From: Pseudomonadota bacterium
GTDB lineage: Bacteria; Pseudomonadota; Alphaproteobacteria; Caulobacterales; Caulobacteraceae
NCBI GenBank assembly: GCA_023412655.1
Contig: JAEYNH010000021.1
Span: forward strand, 1 to 16,408
Direction: 5' to 3'
DNA: 16,408 nucleotides
Positions 1-6,414 of this stretch are shown here, piece after piece. The translations under genes were made by a program, and so were the position numbers. The notes under the pieces were generated by a model, which was given only the letters and a program-made list of their open reading frames with translations, ran no database searches and was not told the origin of the DNA. Within the stretch, counting starts at the first letter, position 1, and every line of letters starts with the position of its first letter.

Positions 1-41
1 GCTTTTGAGTCCGGCGCGTCTACCAATTTCACCACGCCCGC
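1..41 (-). tRNA. tRNA-Leu (anticodon CAA), 5' part only
   Basis: Read on the minus strand, position 41 begins a tRNA 5' half. It has a 7-base acceptor strand GCGGGCG, then TG, a long leucine-type D arm ending GGTAGACGC, and an anticodon loop CTCAAAA, giving anticodon CAA (decodes UUG). The window ends just inside the 3' side of the anticodon stem, so the variable arm, T arm and CCA cannot be seen. By my numbering the pair closing the loop would be A31-G39, which is non-canonical, while G30-C40 pairs. This may be real or may reflect my alignment of a half molecule. The D-arm sequence and CAA loop make leucine the clear choice. Confidence 0.85.
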
Positions 42-51
42 GGCCGCGACC

Positions 52-80
52 TATCTATCGTTTGGAGGGTGCTTCGCCAA
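52..80 (-). promoter_or_regulatory. Predicted promoter of the tRNA-Leu gene
   Basis: On the minus strand TTGGCG (75-80) is followed after exactly 17 bases by TAGATA (52-57), then a GC-rich 10-base discriminator up to the tRNA 5' end at 41. The arrangement matches a housekeeping sigma-70 promoter. A GC-rich discriminator is common on stable-RNA promoters. Assignment is by pattern only. Confidence 0.55.
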
Positions 81-217
81 GCGGCGAGCCTAGATGGCTT
101 GCCCGAGGCCCCTCGCAATAGCGGACCCGCCTCCCCATGTGAGGTAAGCGCCATCGGGCGTGTGCCGTGAGCGAAGCGGTCGATCGTACCCGAGGCGGCG
201 CACTCACCGAGACCAAG

Positions 218-313
218 ATGTCCCCGCTCATCGTAGCGTCCGCGCTCCTCGTCGTAGGCGCACTCCTCCTTCCCAAGGTGTTCAGCCTGCTGGGATGGAG
301 CACGAAGACATGA
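218..313 (+). CDS. Single-pass transmembrane micropeptide (31 aa)
   Basis: ATG at 218 opens a 31-codon frame whose product is almost entirely one hydrophobic helix (about residues 4-25: leucine, valine and alanine rich, then KVF and LLGW), with a charged tail ending STKT. Its stop overlaps the start of the next gene as ATGA (310-313), typical of translational coupling, which argues that both are genes. An in-frame GTG at 167 would add 17 polar residues. Neither start has a strong ribosome-binding site. I do not recognise the family. By its shape it is a small inner-membrane protein; function is unknown. Codons here use more A/T in third position than feoB or the hmg operon. Confidence 0.5.
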   Translation: MSPLIVASALLVVGALLLPKVFSLLGWSTKT

Positions 314-492
314 CCCAAGCTTCTCCCGACAGCCTGGCGCGCGAGAACCTTTATCTCCGCCAGAGGAATGCCCAGCTCCAAGCCGACGTCGTCGCCCTCT
401 CTGCGGAGGTCGAGCGGCTGAAACAGATCGTCGAACGCCTGCACGGCCGCGCGTCGGCTCGCGCGCCGAATCCGCTCAGCGGCGGGCAGTAG
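310..492 (+). CDS. Small coiled-coil protein (60 aa), unknown function
   Basis: The start ATG at 310 overlaps the stop of the preceding micropeptide gene. A purine-rich GGAG lies at 298-301, and an alternative in-frame ATG is at 295. From about residue 9 to 45 the product shows a heptad pattern of leucines and valines separated by charged and Gln/Asn residues (LARENLYLRQ, then LQADVVALSAEVERL), so a parallel coiled coil or leucine zipper is likely. The C-terminal 15 residues are Ala/Pro/Arg-rich and probably disordered. There is no DNA-binding basic region or other domain I can name. Coupling to a membrane micropeptide suggests the two act together, but that is inference. Confidence 0.55.
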   Translation: MTQASPDSLARENLYLRQRNAQLQADVVALSAEVERLKQIVERLHGRASARAPNPLSGGQ

Positions 493-496
493 ACCC

Positions 497-691
497 ATGC
501 CAGCTCCGGGAACGATGAACGTCACGTTGCGAGACAAGGCGGCGTCGCCCCGACGAGGAGGTGTTGACCCCGATTACCCGCAGTTCCTGGCCGACCTGGA
601 GCGCCGGCGGAGGTCGGCGGACGACGTCCTTGTTCGCGGGATGATCGACCCGCCCGTCGCACATCCTGCCCCGACTGGCGAAGAGCGATAG
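497..691 (+). CDS. Possible small hypothetical protein (64 aa)
   Basis: This frame opens with ATG at 497, four bases after the stop of the coiled-coil gene; a second possible ATG is at 515. The middle of the product (VDPDYPQFLADLERRRRSAD) looks like normal soluble protein with an amphipathic Arg-rich helix, and the tail is Pro-rich. No family is recognised and no good ribosome-binding site precedes either start. It may be the third member of the small-gene cluster or a chance open frame. The same strand and short spacing slightly favour a real gene. Confidence 0.3.
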   Translation: MPAPGTMNVTLRDKAASPRRGGVDPDYPQFLADLERRRRSADDVLVRGMIDPPVAHPAPTGEER

Positions 692-743
692 GCGGCGGCC
701 TGCGACCAGCTGGAGCTTGCTATGGCCTGCGCCCCGCTCTAAC

Positions 744-758
744 TGATAATCGTTCGCA
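744..758. promoter_or_regulatory. Candidate Fur box upstream of feoAB
   Basis: The 15 bases TGATAAT-C-GTTCGCA fit the 7-1-7 Fur recognition pattern (TGATAAT-N-ATTATCA). The left half is a perfect match and the right half matches at 4 of 7 positions. The site is 31 bases upstream of the feoA start, where Fur-Fe(II) would block transcription when iron is sufficient. Ferrous-iron transporters are classic Fur targets, which supports the call. No clear -35/-10 pair was found around it. Confidence 0.55.
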
Positions 759-789
759 AAGTACGCGGGCGTCGGGGTATTGTAGTCCT

Positions 790-1110
790 ATGCACGAATT
801 GACCGCCCAGGCCGTGGCCGAAGTGGCCGAACGCAGGGCCGAGGGGCTCACGCGTCTCAGCCAGGTCAAGCCCGGCGACCGCGGGGTCATCGCCGACGTC
901 CGGGCGGACGACGCGGGCGGGAACGGTGTGGACGTGCAGGAACTGGAGCGCCGGCTGCTGGAGTTCGGCTTCGTGGAAGGCGCCTCGCTCGAGGTGCTCC
1001 ACGAGGGCCTGCTCGGCCGCGATCCCCTCGCCCTTCGGGTGGACGACATGCGCGTGGCGGTGCGCCGCCGCGACGCCGCGGGCGTCTGGGTGCGACTGGA
1101 CGCCCAATGA
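790..1110 (+). CDS. feoA: FeoA, ferrous iron transport accessory protein
   Basis: FeoA is a small cytosolic SH3-like protein that partners FeoB in Fe(II) uptake. This 106-aa product has the family pattern: LSQVKPGDRGVIADV (about residues 22-36), LLEFGFVEGASLEVLHEG (55-72), and a final strand AVRRRDAAGVWVRL after DPLALRVDDMRVAV. Ordinary FeoA proteins are about 75-85 aa. The extra length is an Ala/Glu-rich N-terminal helix and a short insert DDAGGNGVD. The ATG at 790 lacks an obvious Shine-Dalgarno sequence. The TGA overlaps the feoB ATG as ATGA, so the two are coupled. A candidate Fur box lies just upstream, so iron repression is likely. Confidence 0.9.
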   Translation: MHELTAQAVAEVAERRAEGLTRLSQVKPGDRGVIADVRADDAGGNGVDVQELERRLLEFGFVEGASLEVLHEGLLGRDPLALRVDDMRVAVRRRDAAGVWVRLDAQ

Positions 1111-2984
1111 GCGAAGCTGCGATCCGTCCCGCCCGCGTGGCGCTGGTCGGCAACCCGAACACCGGCAAGACCGCCCTCTTCAACGCCCTGACCGGCAGCC
1201 GCCAGAAGGTGGCCAACTACGCCGGGGTGACGGTGGAGCGGAAGGAAGGCTTCGTCACCACCGCCGGCGGCCGCACCCTGTCGGTCCTGGACCTGCCGGG
1301 CACCTATTCCCTGCGCGCCCGCAGCCCCGACGAGGCCGTCACCCGTGACGCCGTGCTGGGCCAGCTGGCCGGCGAGGCCGCCCCCGACGTGGTGGTGGCC
1401 GTGGCCGACGCCACCAATCTGCGCCTCGTCCTGCGCCTGATCCTCGAGCTCAAGGCCGTGGGCCGGCCGATGGTGCTGGCGCTGAACATGTACGACATCG
1501 CCCAGCGCCAGGGCCTGCGGATCGACCTGGAAGGCCTGCGGGCCGAACTGGGCGTGCCGATCGTCACCACCGTGGCCACCCGCCGGCGGGGGATCGACGA
1601 CCTGGTGGCGCAGGTGGACGCCCTGGTCGGCGCCGGCGCCCTGCCGGAACACGAGAACCAGTGGCGCGCGCCCACAGCGGCCGAGATCCGCACGGCGCAC
1701 CGGGAGGCCCAGCGGATCATGCGGGCCTATGTCCGCCCGCCCGAGCATCCGGACACCCTCACGGGCCGTATCGACGCGGTGCTGCTGCACCCGGTGGCGG
1801 GCCTCGCCATCCTGCTGGGCCTGCTGTTCGTGATGTTCCAGGCGGTGTTCAGCTGGGCGGGTCCGCCCCAGGAGCTGATCGAAGCTGGCTTCGCGCTCCT
1901 GGGCGAGACGGTGGCCACCGTCCTGCCCGACGGGCTGCTGCAGAGTTTCATCGTCGACGGCCTGATCGCCGGCGTGGGCAGCGTGCTCGTCTTCCTGCCG
2001 CAGATCCTGATCCTGTTCTTCTTCATCATCCTGCTGGAGGACTTCGGGTACATGGCCCGGGCCGCCTTCCTGATGGACCGGATCATGGGCGGCGCCGGCC
2101 TGCACGGCCGGGCCTTCATCCCGCTGCTGTCGGCCTTCGCCTGCGCCATCCCGGGGATCATGGCCGCCCGGGTGATCGACCAGAAGCGCGACCGGCTGAC
2201 CACCATCCTGGTGGCGCCGCTGATGACCTGCTCGGCGCGGATCCCCGTCTACACCCTGATCATCGGCGCCTTCATTCCCGACCGCACGGTGGGCCCGGGG
2301 CTGAACCTGCAGGGTCTTGTGATGTTCGGCCTCTACGCCCTGGGCATCGCCAGCGCCCTGCTCGTCTCGTTCGTGATCCGGCGGGTGTTCTGGCGCGGGG
2401 CGGTGGAGCCGTTCCTGATGGAGCTGCCGACCTACAAGCTGCCGTCGGCCGAGAGCGTCGCCCGCAACCTGCTGCTGCGCGCGCAGATCTTCATGAGCCG
2501 CGCCGGCCGGATCATCTTCCCGCTGATGATCCTGGTGTGGATCCTCTCGACCTTCCCCTACCCGCCGCCGAACGCCACCCTGCCCGACATCGACTACAGC
2601 TTCGCCGGCATGATCGGCCAGGCGCTGCAGCCGCTGTTCGCCCCCATCGGCTTCAACTGGCAGATGGTGGTCGCCCTGATCCCGGGCTTCGCCGCCCGGG
2701 AGGTGGCCGTGGCCACCCTGGGCACCGTCTATGCGGTGAGCGACGCCGAGGCGAACATCGGGGCCCTGGGCGCCCAGCTGGCCGAGCACTGGTCCCTGGC
2801 CACCGGCCTGTCGTTCCTGGCCTGGTACGTCTTCGCGCCCCAGTGCGCGGCGACCCTCGGGGTGGTCAAGCGCGAGACCAACTCCTGGGGTTGGACCGGG
2901 GTGATGTTCGGCTACATGGTCGCCCTGGCCTACATGGCCTCGTTCGTCGTCTATCACTCGGCGGTGGCCCTGGGCTGGGGCTGA
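1107..2984 (+). CDS. feoB: FeoB, ferrous iron transporter with N-terminal G domain
   Basis: FeoB is the inner-membrane Fe(II) permease. The N-terminal GTPase domain shows G1 GNPNTGKT (residues 15-22), G3 DLPG (62-65) and G4 NMYD (127-130), followed by a helical GDI-like linker (about 175-220). The rest is polytopic membrane protein with the two inverted Gate regions: Cys346 in AFACAIPG, Cys375 in MTCSARIPVY, and Cys580 in APQCAATLG. At 625 aa it is shorter than the 773-aa E. coli protein but keeps all the core parts. No feoC follows. ATG 1107 overlaps the feoA stop. Expression probably follows feoA and Fur. Confidence 0.95.
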   Translation: MSEAAIRPARVALVGNPNTGKTALFNALTGSRQKVANYAGVTVERKEGFVTTAGGRTLSVLDLPGTYSLRARSPDEAVTRDAVLGQLAGEAAPDVVVAVADATNLRLVLRLILELKAVGRPMVLALNMYDIAQRQGLRIDLEGLRAELGVPIVTTVATRRRGIDDLVAQVDALVGAGALPEHENQWRAPTAAEIRTAHREAQRIMRAYVRPPEHPDTLTGRIDAVLLHPVAGLAILLGLLFVMFQAVFSWAGPPQELIEAGFALLGETVATVLPDGLLQSFIVDGLIAGVGSVLVFLPQILILFFFIILLEDFGYMARAAFLMDRIMGGAGLHGRAFIPLLSAFACAIPGIMAARVIDQKRDRLTTILVAPLMTCSARIPVYTLIIGAFIPDRTVGPGLNLQGLVMFGLYALGIASALLVSFVIRRVFWRGAVEPFLMELPTYKLPSAESVARNLLLRAQIFMSRAGRIIFPLMILVWILSTFPYPPPNATLPDIDYSFAGMIGQALQPLFAPIGFNWQMVVALIPGFAAREVAVATLGTVYAVSDAEANIGALGAQLAEHWSLATGLSFLAWYVFAPQCAATLGVVKRETNSWGWTGVMFGYMVALAYMASFVVYHSAVALGWG

Positions 2985-3045
2985 TCCTGACGGGCCGCTG
3001 CTCCGGGCTCAGCGGGCGCGGGCGGCGGCCTTCCAGCGGTCGAAA

Positions 3046-3086
3046 TTAACCATCTGTTCGCCGTGACGCTTAACTTGGCTGTAAAC
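3046..3086 (+). promoter_or_regulatory. CtrA-like TTAA-N7 motifs upstream of an unknown gene
   Basis: Two motifs resemble the alphaproteobacterial CtrA box TTAA-N7-TTAAC. One is TTAA at 3046-3049 with TTCG seven bases later. The other is TTAACTTGGCTGTAAAC at 3070-3086, where the second half GTAA has one mismatch. They lie 26-66 bases upstream of the ATG at 3112, and this short stretch is visibly AT-richer than its surroundings. CtrA is a cell-cycle response regulator in Caulobacterales. The match is imperfect, so a plain promoter region is also possible. Confidence 0.3.
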
Positions 3087-3111
3087 GCGACCGTCGCAAC
3101 CTGACGTCGTC

Positions 3112-3435
3112 ATGCAGAAGCAGTCTGATAGCACCCACGACGCGATCCCCGGCAAGAAGCCGTTCGCCCGGAAAGAATCCCTGGCGAAGCGCGTCCGTGA
3201 GGTCCTCCTGTCGTTCGGCGGCGAAGCGCACCGGACGCTGGTGATCCAACAGGTGGCCAAGAGCCTTGGCCACGATGTCCGCCAAATCCCGGAAGAGCTG
3301 CAGAGCGCGCTCATCGTCTCCTTCGAGGAGTACTGGCGCGACGAGCGCAAGCGCGCGGCGTTCGGCTTCCACCTCCCGTTCGGCGAGGGGTCGCACCGCT
3401 GGAGCGTGCGCAGCGAGCCGGCCTACCTCCACTAG
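3112..3435 (+). CDS. Conserved-looking hypothetical protein, 107 aa
   Basis: The product begins with a polar, Lys-rich N-terminus (about residues 1-20) and continues into a predicted helical section (ESLAKRVREVLLSFGGEAH, then LVIQQVAKSLGHDV) that has the feel of a small winged-helix or helix-turn-helix fold. A second helix EELQSALIVSFEEYWRDERK follows, and it ends FGFHLPFGEGSHRWSVRS. I do not recognise the family, and DNA binding is only a guess from the layout. It stands alone between feoB and the convergent marR (12 bases from its stop). It lacks a Shine-Dalgarno sequence, which is frequent in Caulobacterales, and it is preceded by CtrA-like motifs. Confidence 0.75.
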   Translation: MQKQSDSTHDAIPGKKPFARKESLAKRVREVLLSFGGEAHRTLVIQQVAKSLGHDVRQIPEELQSALIVSFEEYWRDERKRAAFGFHLPFGEGSHRWSVRSEPAYLH

Positions 3436-3447
3436 GGGCGACGGCGA

Positions 3448-3993
3448 TCAGCGAAGGCTGACCGGCGGCGGGGCCTCCCCCGCCAGCTGGCCCGCGGCCG
3501 CCTGCAGGCGGGCGAGCAGGCGCTTCAGCAGCGCCACCTCGTCCGGCGAGAGCCCTGCGATGAGCGCCGCCTCATAGGCGAGCGCCAGCGGCGCGATGTC
3601 GTCATAGAGACGCCGGCCTTCCGGGGTCAGCTCGAGCACATGGCTGCGCCCGTCCGCATGGTGGTCGGCGCGGCTCACCAGCCGCCGCTTCACCAGGCCC
3701 TGGGCGGCGCGGCTGACCGTCACCTTGTCCATCACCGTGCGGGCCACGACCTGGCCCTGGGTCAGGCCGCCGCCCGGCGCGCGGCCCTCGCCCGCCTCGC
3801 CGTCCTCCGACTGGCCGTCTTCGGCCAGGACGCACACCAGCCGCCATTGCGGGATCGTCAGGCCGAACCGGTCCTGGTAGGCGCGGGCGATCAGCCCGGA
3901 TACGGCGTTCGACGCCACCGACAGCCGGTAGGGCAGATAGCTTTCCAGGCGCAGCCCCTCGGACTGGGCCGCCATGTCGCCAACGTCCGCCAT
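3448..3993 (-). CDS. MarR-family transcriptional regulator of the homogentisate operon
   Basis: This 181-aa protein has the MarR winged helix: helices around YLPYRLSVASNAVSGLIARAY, then IPQWRLVCVLAEDG, the recognition helix region MDKVTVSRAAQGLVKRRLV (residues 88-106), and the wing DHHADGRSHVLELTPEGRRLYDDI (about 110-133). MarR dimers bind palindromes and usually respond to a small aromatic ligand. It is the last gene of the hpd-hmgA operon; its ATG shares one base with the stop of the FAH gene (TGATG). It may therefore regulate the operon that carries it. Odd point: an acidic, Gly-rich insertion of about 16 residues (59-75) before the LTQGQVV helix. An alternative start is Met7. Confidence 0.9.
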   Translation of the reverse strand: MADVGDMAAQSEGLRLESYLPYRLSVASNAVSGLIARAYQDRFGLTIPQWRLVCVLAEDGQSEDGEAGEGRAPGGGLTQGQVVARTVMDKVTVSRAAQGLVKRRLVSRADHHADGRSHVLELTPEGRRLYDDIAPLALAYEAALIAGLSPDEVALLKRLLARLQAAAGQLAGEAPPPVSLR

Positions 3994-4997
3994 CAGCCCG
4001 TCGTCACCTGCTGTTCGATCGCCCCGAAGATGGTGTGGCGCCTGGCGTCGACCATTTCGATGCGGACCACATCGCCCGCCTTGAGGAATGGGGTGGACGG
4101 CTTGCCGTGCACCAGGGTCTCGACGGTGCGCACCTCCGCGAGGCAGGAATAGCCCACACCGCCTTCGGCCACCGGCTTGCCCGGACCGCCGTCCGCGCCC
4201 CGGTTGGAGACGGTGCCCGAACCGATGATCGTCCCGGCCGACAGCGCCCGGGTGCGGGCCGCATGGGCGACCAGCGTCCCGAAATCGAAGGTCATGTCGA
4301 CGCCGGCGTCGGCGCAACCCAGCGGCTTGCCGTTCAGCTCGACCTCCAGGGCGCCGTGCAGCTTGCCGTCCTTCCAATTGGGCAGGGCATCGGGGGTGAC
4401 CGCCACCGGCGAGAAGGCCGAGGCCGGCTTGGACTGGAAGAAGCCGAAGCCCTTGGCCAGCTCGCCCGGGATCAGGTTGCGCAGGGACACGTCGTTGCAG
4501 AGCATGACCAGGCGGATGGCGGCCAGGGCCTCCTCGCGGCTGGCGCCCATGGGCACGTCGCCGGTGATCACCGCAACCTCGCCTTCCATGTCGCAGCCCC
4601 AGGCCTCGTCCTTCAGCGGGATCGGATCGCGCGGCCCCAGGAAGCCGTCCGAGCCGCCCTGGTACATCAACGGGTCGGTCCAGAAGCTGTCGGGCATCTC
4701 GGCGGCCCGCGCCTGCCGCACCAGGGCCACGTGGTTCACATAGGCCGAACCATCGGCCCACTGGAAGGCGCGCGGCAGGGGGCTGGCCGCCTCATGCTCG
4801 TGGAAGCGCTCGCGCGGGACCGCCCCGATCTCCAGGCTCTCGGCCAGGCCGCGAAGCTCGGGCTCGCACCGCTCCCAGTCGTCCAGGGCCGCCTGCAGCG
4901 TCGGGGCGATGCGATCGGCCGGCGCGTACCAGGCGACGTCGTTGGAAACGACCACCAGGCGGCCGTCGCGGCCGCCCTTCAGCGAGGCGAGCTTCAT
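3993..4997 (-). CDS. Fumarylacetoacetate hydrolase family protein
   Basis: In this context it is the fumarylacetoacetase, which hydrolyses fumarylacetoacetate to fumarate and acetoacetate, the last step of tyrosine degradation. The 334-aa product has an N-terminal domain and the FAH metal-binding signature: DMEGEVAVITGDV with acidic ligands Glu138 and Glu140, Asp169 in CNDVSLRN, and then KGFGFFQSKPASAFSP, GTIIGSGTVSNRG and the C-terminal FLKAGDVVRIEM. It belongs to the shorter bacterial form, not the 420-aa mammalian form. The start used is ATG 4997, one base overlapping the upstream stop; a TTG at 5000 is in frame. FAH-fold proteins also do other reactions, but the neighbours hmgA and hpd settle the role well. 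Confidence 0.92.
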   Translation of the reverse strand: MKLASLKGGRDGRLVVVSNDVAWYAPADRIAPTLQAALDDWERCEPELRGLAESLEIGAVPRERFHEHEAASPLPRAFQWADGSAYVNHVALVRQARAAEMPDSFWTDPLMYQGGSDGFLGPRDPIPLKDEAWGCDMEGEVAVITGDVPMGASREEALAAIRLVMLCNDVSLRNLIPGELAKGFGFFQSKPASAFSPVAVTPDALPNWKDGKLHGALEVELNGKPLGCADAGVDMTFDFGTLVAHAARTRALSAGTIIGSGTVSNRGADGGPGKPVAEGGVGYSCLAEVRTVETLVHGKPSTPFLKAGDVVRIEMVDARRHTIFGAIEQQVTTG

Positions 4998-5281
4998 CAA
5001 TGACTCCGGATGTCGAAGGGTTCGCGGGGGATGGCGCCTGTGACCTTCACGCCCGCCTCATAGGCCTTGGGCTCGTAGACCGTGACCTCGACGCGGATGT
5101 CGCCCCCGGGCTCGCCCTCCCAAAGGTAGGCGCGCTCGAAACAGACCTCCCGCCCCTCCGGGGTGAAGCCCTCGAACGTGTCGCCCCACGGCAGGTGCTC
5201 GGCGAGCTGCCGCCAGCCCAGGGTGCAGGCGCGGTCCAGTTCGTCCCGGGCGGCCGCCTCGAGGTCGGCCTCGCGGCTCAT
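4997..5281 (-). CDS. Unknown 94-aa protein inside the homogentisate operon
   Basis: I do not recognise this protein. It starts ATG at 5281, overlapping the hmgA stop by four bases (ATGA), and its stop overlaps the FAH start by one base, so it is surely translated. The N-terminal half is an acidic amphipathic helix (EADLEAAARDELDRACTLG). The C-terminal half looks like beta strands (VCFERAYLWEG, DIRVEVTVYEPKAYEAGVKV), ending with GAIPREPFDIRSH. There is no signal peptide or membrane segment. The size and fold would suit an accessory or regulatory protein for HmgA or FAH, or a small isomerase-like protein, but no catalytic motif is visible. The operon lacks a recognisable maleylacetoacetate isomerase. 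Confidence 0.85.
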   Translation of the reverse strand: MSREADLEAAARDELDRACTLGWRQLAEHLPWGDTFEGFTPEGREVCFERAYLWEGEPGGDIRVEVTVYEPKAYEAGVKVTGAIPREPFDIRSH

Positions 5282-6414
5282 GGGGTCTTCCAGCTGTCCA
5301 CATAGGCGGGGTTCTCGACCGTGCCGGCCGCCTCGCCCACGTCCAGCGGATCGCGGGTGTCGATCATCACCGCATATTCGTCCGTCGCCGGCTTGGCCTG
5401 CACAAGCATGTTCTTCAGCGCCTTGGGGTGCGGCCCGTGGGTGAAGCCCGACGGATGGAAGGTCATCATGCCCGCCTCGATGTGGTCGCGGCTGAAGAAG
5501 TCGCCGGCGTGGTAGAACAGCACCTCGTCGTAGTCGTCATTGTTGTGGAAGAACGGCACCTTCAGCGCGCCGGGGTCGCTCTCGAACGGCCGCGGGGCGA
5601 AGGTGCAGACCACAAAGCGGTCGCTGACGAAGGTGGAGTGGACGCTGGGCGGCAGGTGGTAGCGGTGGCTCATCACCGGCCGGATGTCACGCACGTTCAG
5701 CCGCACGGGGGCGAGGTCGCCGTGCCAGCCCACCGCGTCGAGCGGATTATAGGGATAGGTCACCACCGACACCTGGCCGCGCTTCTTGATCTCGACCCGA
5801 AACTCCCCAGGCTCGTCCTGATGGGCCTTGAAGGCCTCGTCGAGAACGGGCGTCTCCAGGACGGCGGGATCGAACTGGGCGTGGCCGCCCATGAGCCCTC
5901 GGTCAGGCAGGCGGAAGTGGGTGTTGGTCGCCTGGATCATCAGCACCGCCACCGGCCCGCCGGCCGGCCGCAGCCGCCACATGGTCCCGCGCGGAAGGTA
6001 GAGGTAGTCGCCGGCCCGGAAACGCAGGCGGCCGTAGTCGCAGAGCAGCTCGCCCTCGCCGGCGTGGATGAACAGCAGCTGGTCGCCGTCGGCGTTGCGG
6101 GCCAGGGCCGGCATGGCGCCGTCCAGCTTCCAGAAGCGGACCTCGACGGCGGCGTTGTGGAGCACGATCCGCGCGTCCCACGGCGAAGCCTCGGCGGCGT
6201 TCAGCCGGTTGAGGTCGAAGGCCCGCGGCCGCAGGGGGCCTTCGAAGCTGGTCCAGCCCGTGGGCGGCCGGCGGTGGTGCAGGAAGGCGGCCGGACCGAA
6301 GAAGCCTTCCTTCGAGATCTCGCGCTCGTAGGTGCCCTCGGGGAGGTCGGCGTGGGCCTGCCGGGAGTGAACCCCCTGCGCGGCCCGGACCGGAATCCAG
6401 TCGCCCTTCGCCAT
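5278..6414 (-). CDS. hmgA: Homogentisate 1,2-dioxygenase
   Basis: This non-haem Fe(II) enzyme cleaves homogentisate to maleylacetoacetate. The 378-aa cupin-type protein has an N-terminal double beta barrel (DQLLFIHAGEGELLCDYG at about 111-128, FRAGDYLYLPRGTMW at 132-146) and the C-terminal metal site. Candidate ligands are His290 and Glu297 in FFHNNDDYDEVLFYHAG and His326 in HPSGFTHGPHP. The family in eukaryotes and Pseudomonas is about 430-450 aa; this is the compact version. ATG 6414 shares one base with the stop of the upstream peptidase gene; an in-frame GTG lies one codon earlier. The product and its position between hpd and the FAH gene define the tyrosine degradation pathway. Confidence 0.93.
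   Translation of the reverse strand: MAKGDWIPVRAAQGVHSRQAHADLPEGTYEREISKEGFFGPAAFLHHRRPPTGWTSFEGPLRPRAFDLNRLNAAEASPWDARIVLHNAAVEVRFWKLDGAMPALARNADGDQLLFIHAGEGELLCDYGRLRFRAGDYLYLPRGTMWRLRPAGGPVAVLMIQATNTHFRLPDRGLMGGHAQFDPAVLETPVLDEAFKAHQDEPGEFRVEIKKRGQVSVVTYPYNPLDAVGWHGDLAPVRLNVRDIRPVMSHRYHLPPSVHSTFVSDRFVVCTFAPRPFESDPGALKVPFFHNNDDYDEVLFYHAGDFFSRDHIEAGMMTFHPSGFTHGPHPKALKNMLVQAKPATDEYAVMIDTRDPLDVGEAAGTVENPAYVDSWKTP

Noticed and set aside
55..537. A 160-aa minus-strand frame next to the tRNA
   Set aside because: It covers the small plus-strand genes, has no ribosome-binding site, contains low-complexity Arg/Ser text, and overlaps the tRNA promoter.
1..720. An integrated element using the tRNA-Leu as attachment site
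   Set aside because: The small genes lie on the 5' side of the tRNA; integration normally uses the 3' end, which is outside the window. No integrase or direct repeat is visible.
720..2957. A 745-aa open frame on the minus strand opposite feoAB
   Set aside because: Composition is His/Gln/Gly/Arg-rich without any domain, as expected for the antisense of a high-GC3 gene. feoA and feoB on the other strand are unmistakable.
2995..3015. CCGCTG/CAGCGG stem just after feoB as a terminator
   Set aside because: Six-bp stem with a nine-base loop and no T run; such stems are frequent in this GC-rich DNA.
1661..3049. A 462-aa plus-strand frame overlapping feoB
   Set aside because: A frame-shifted shadow of feoB, rich in Pro, Arg and Ala, with no recognisable motif.
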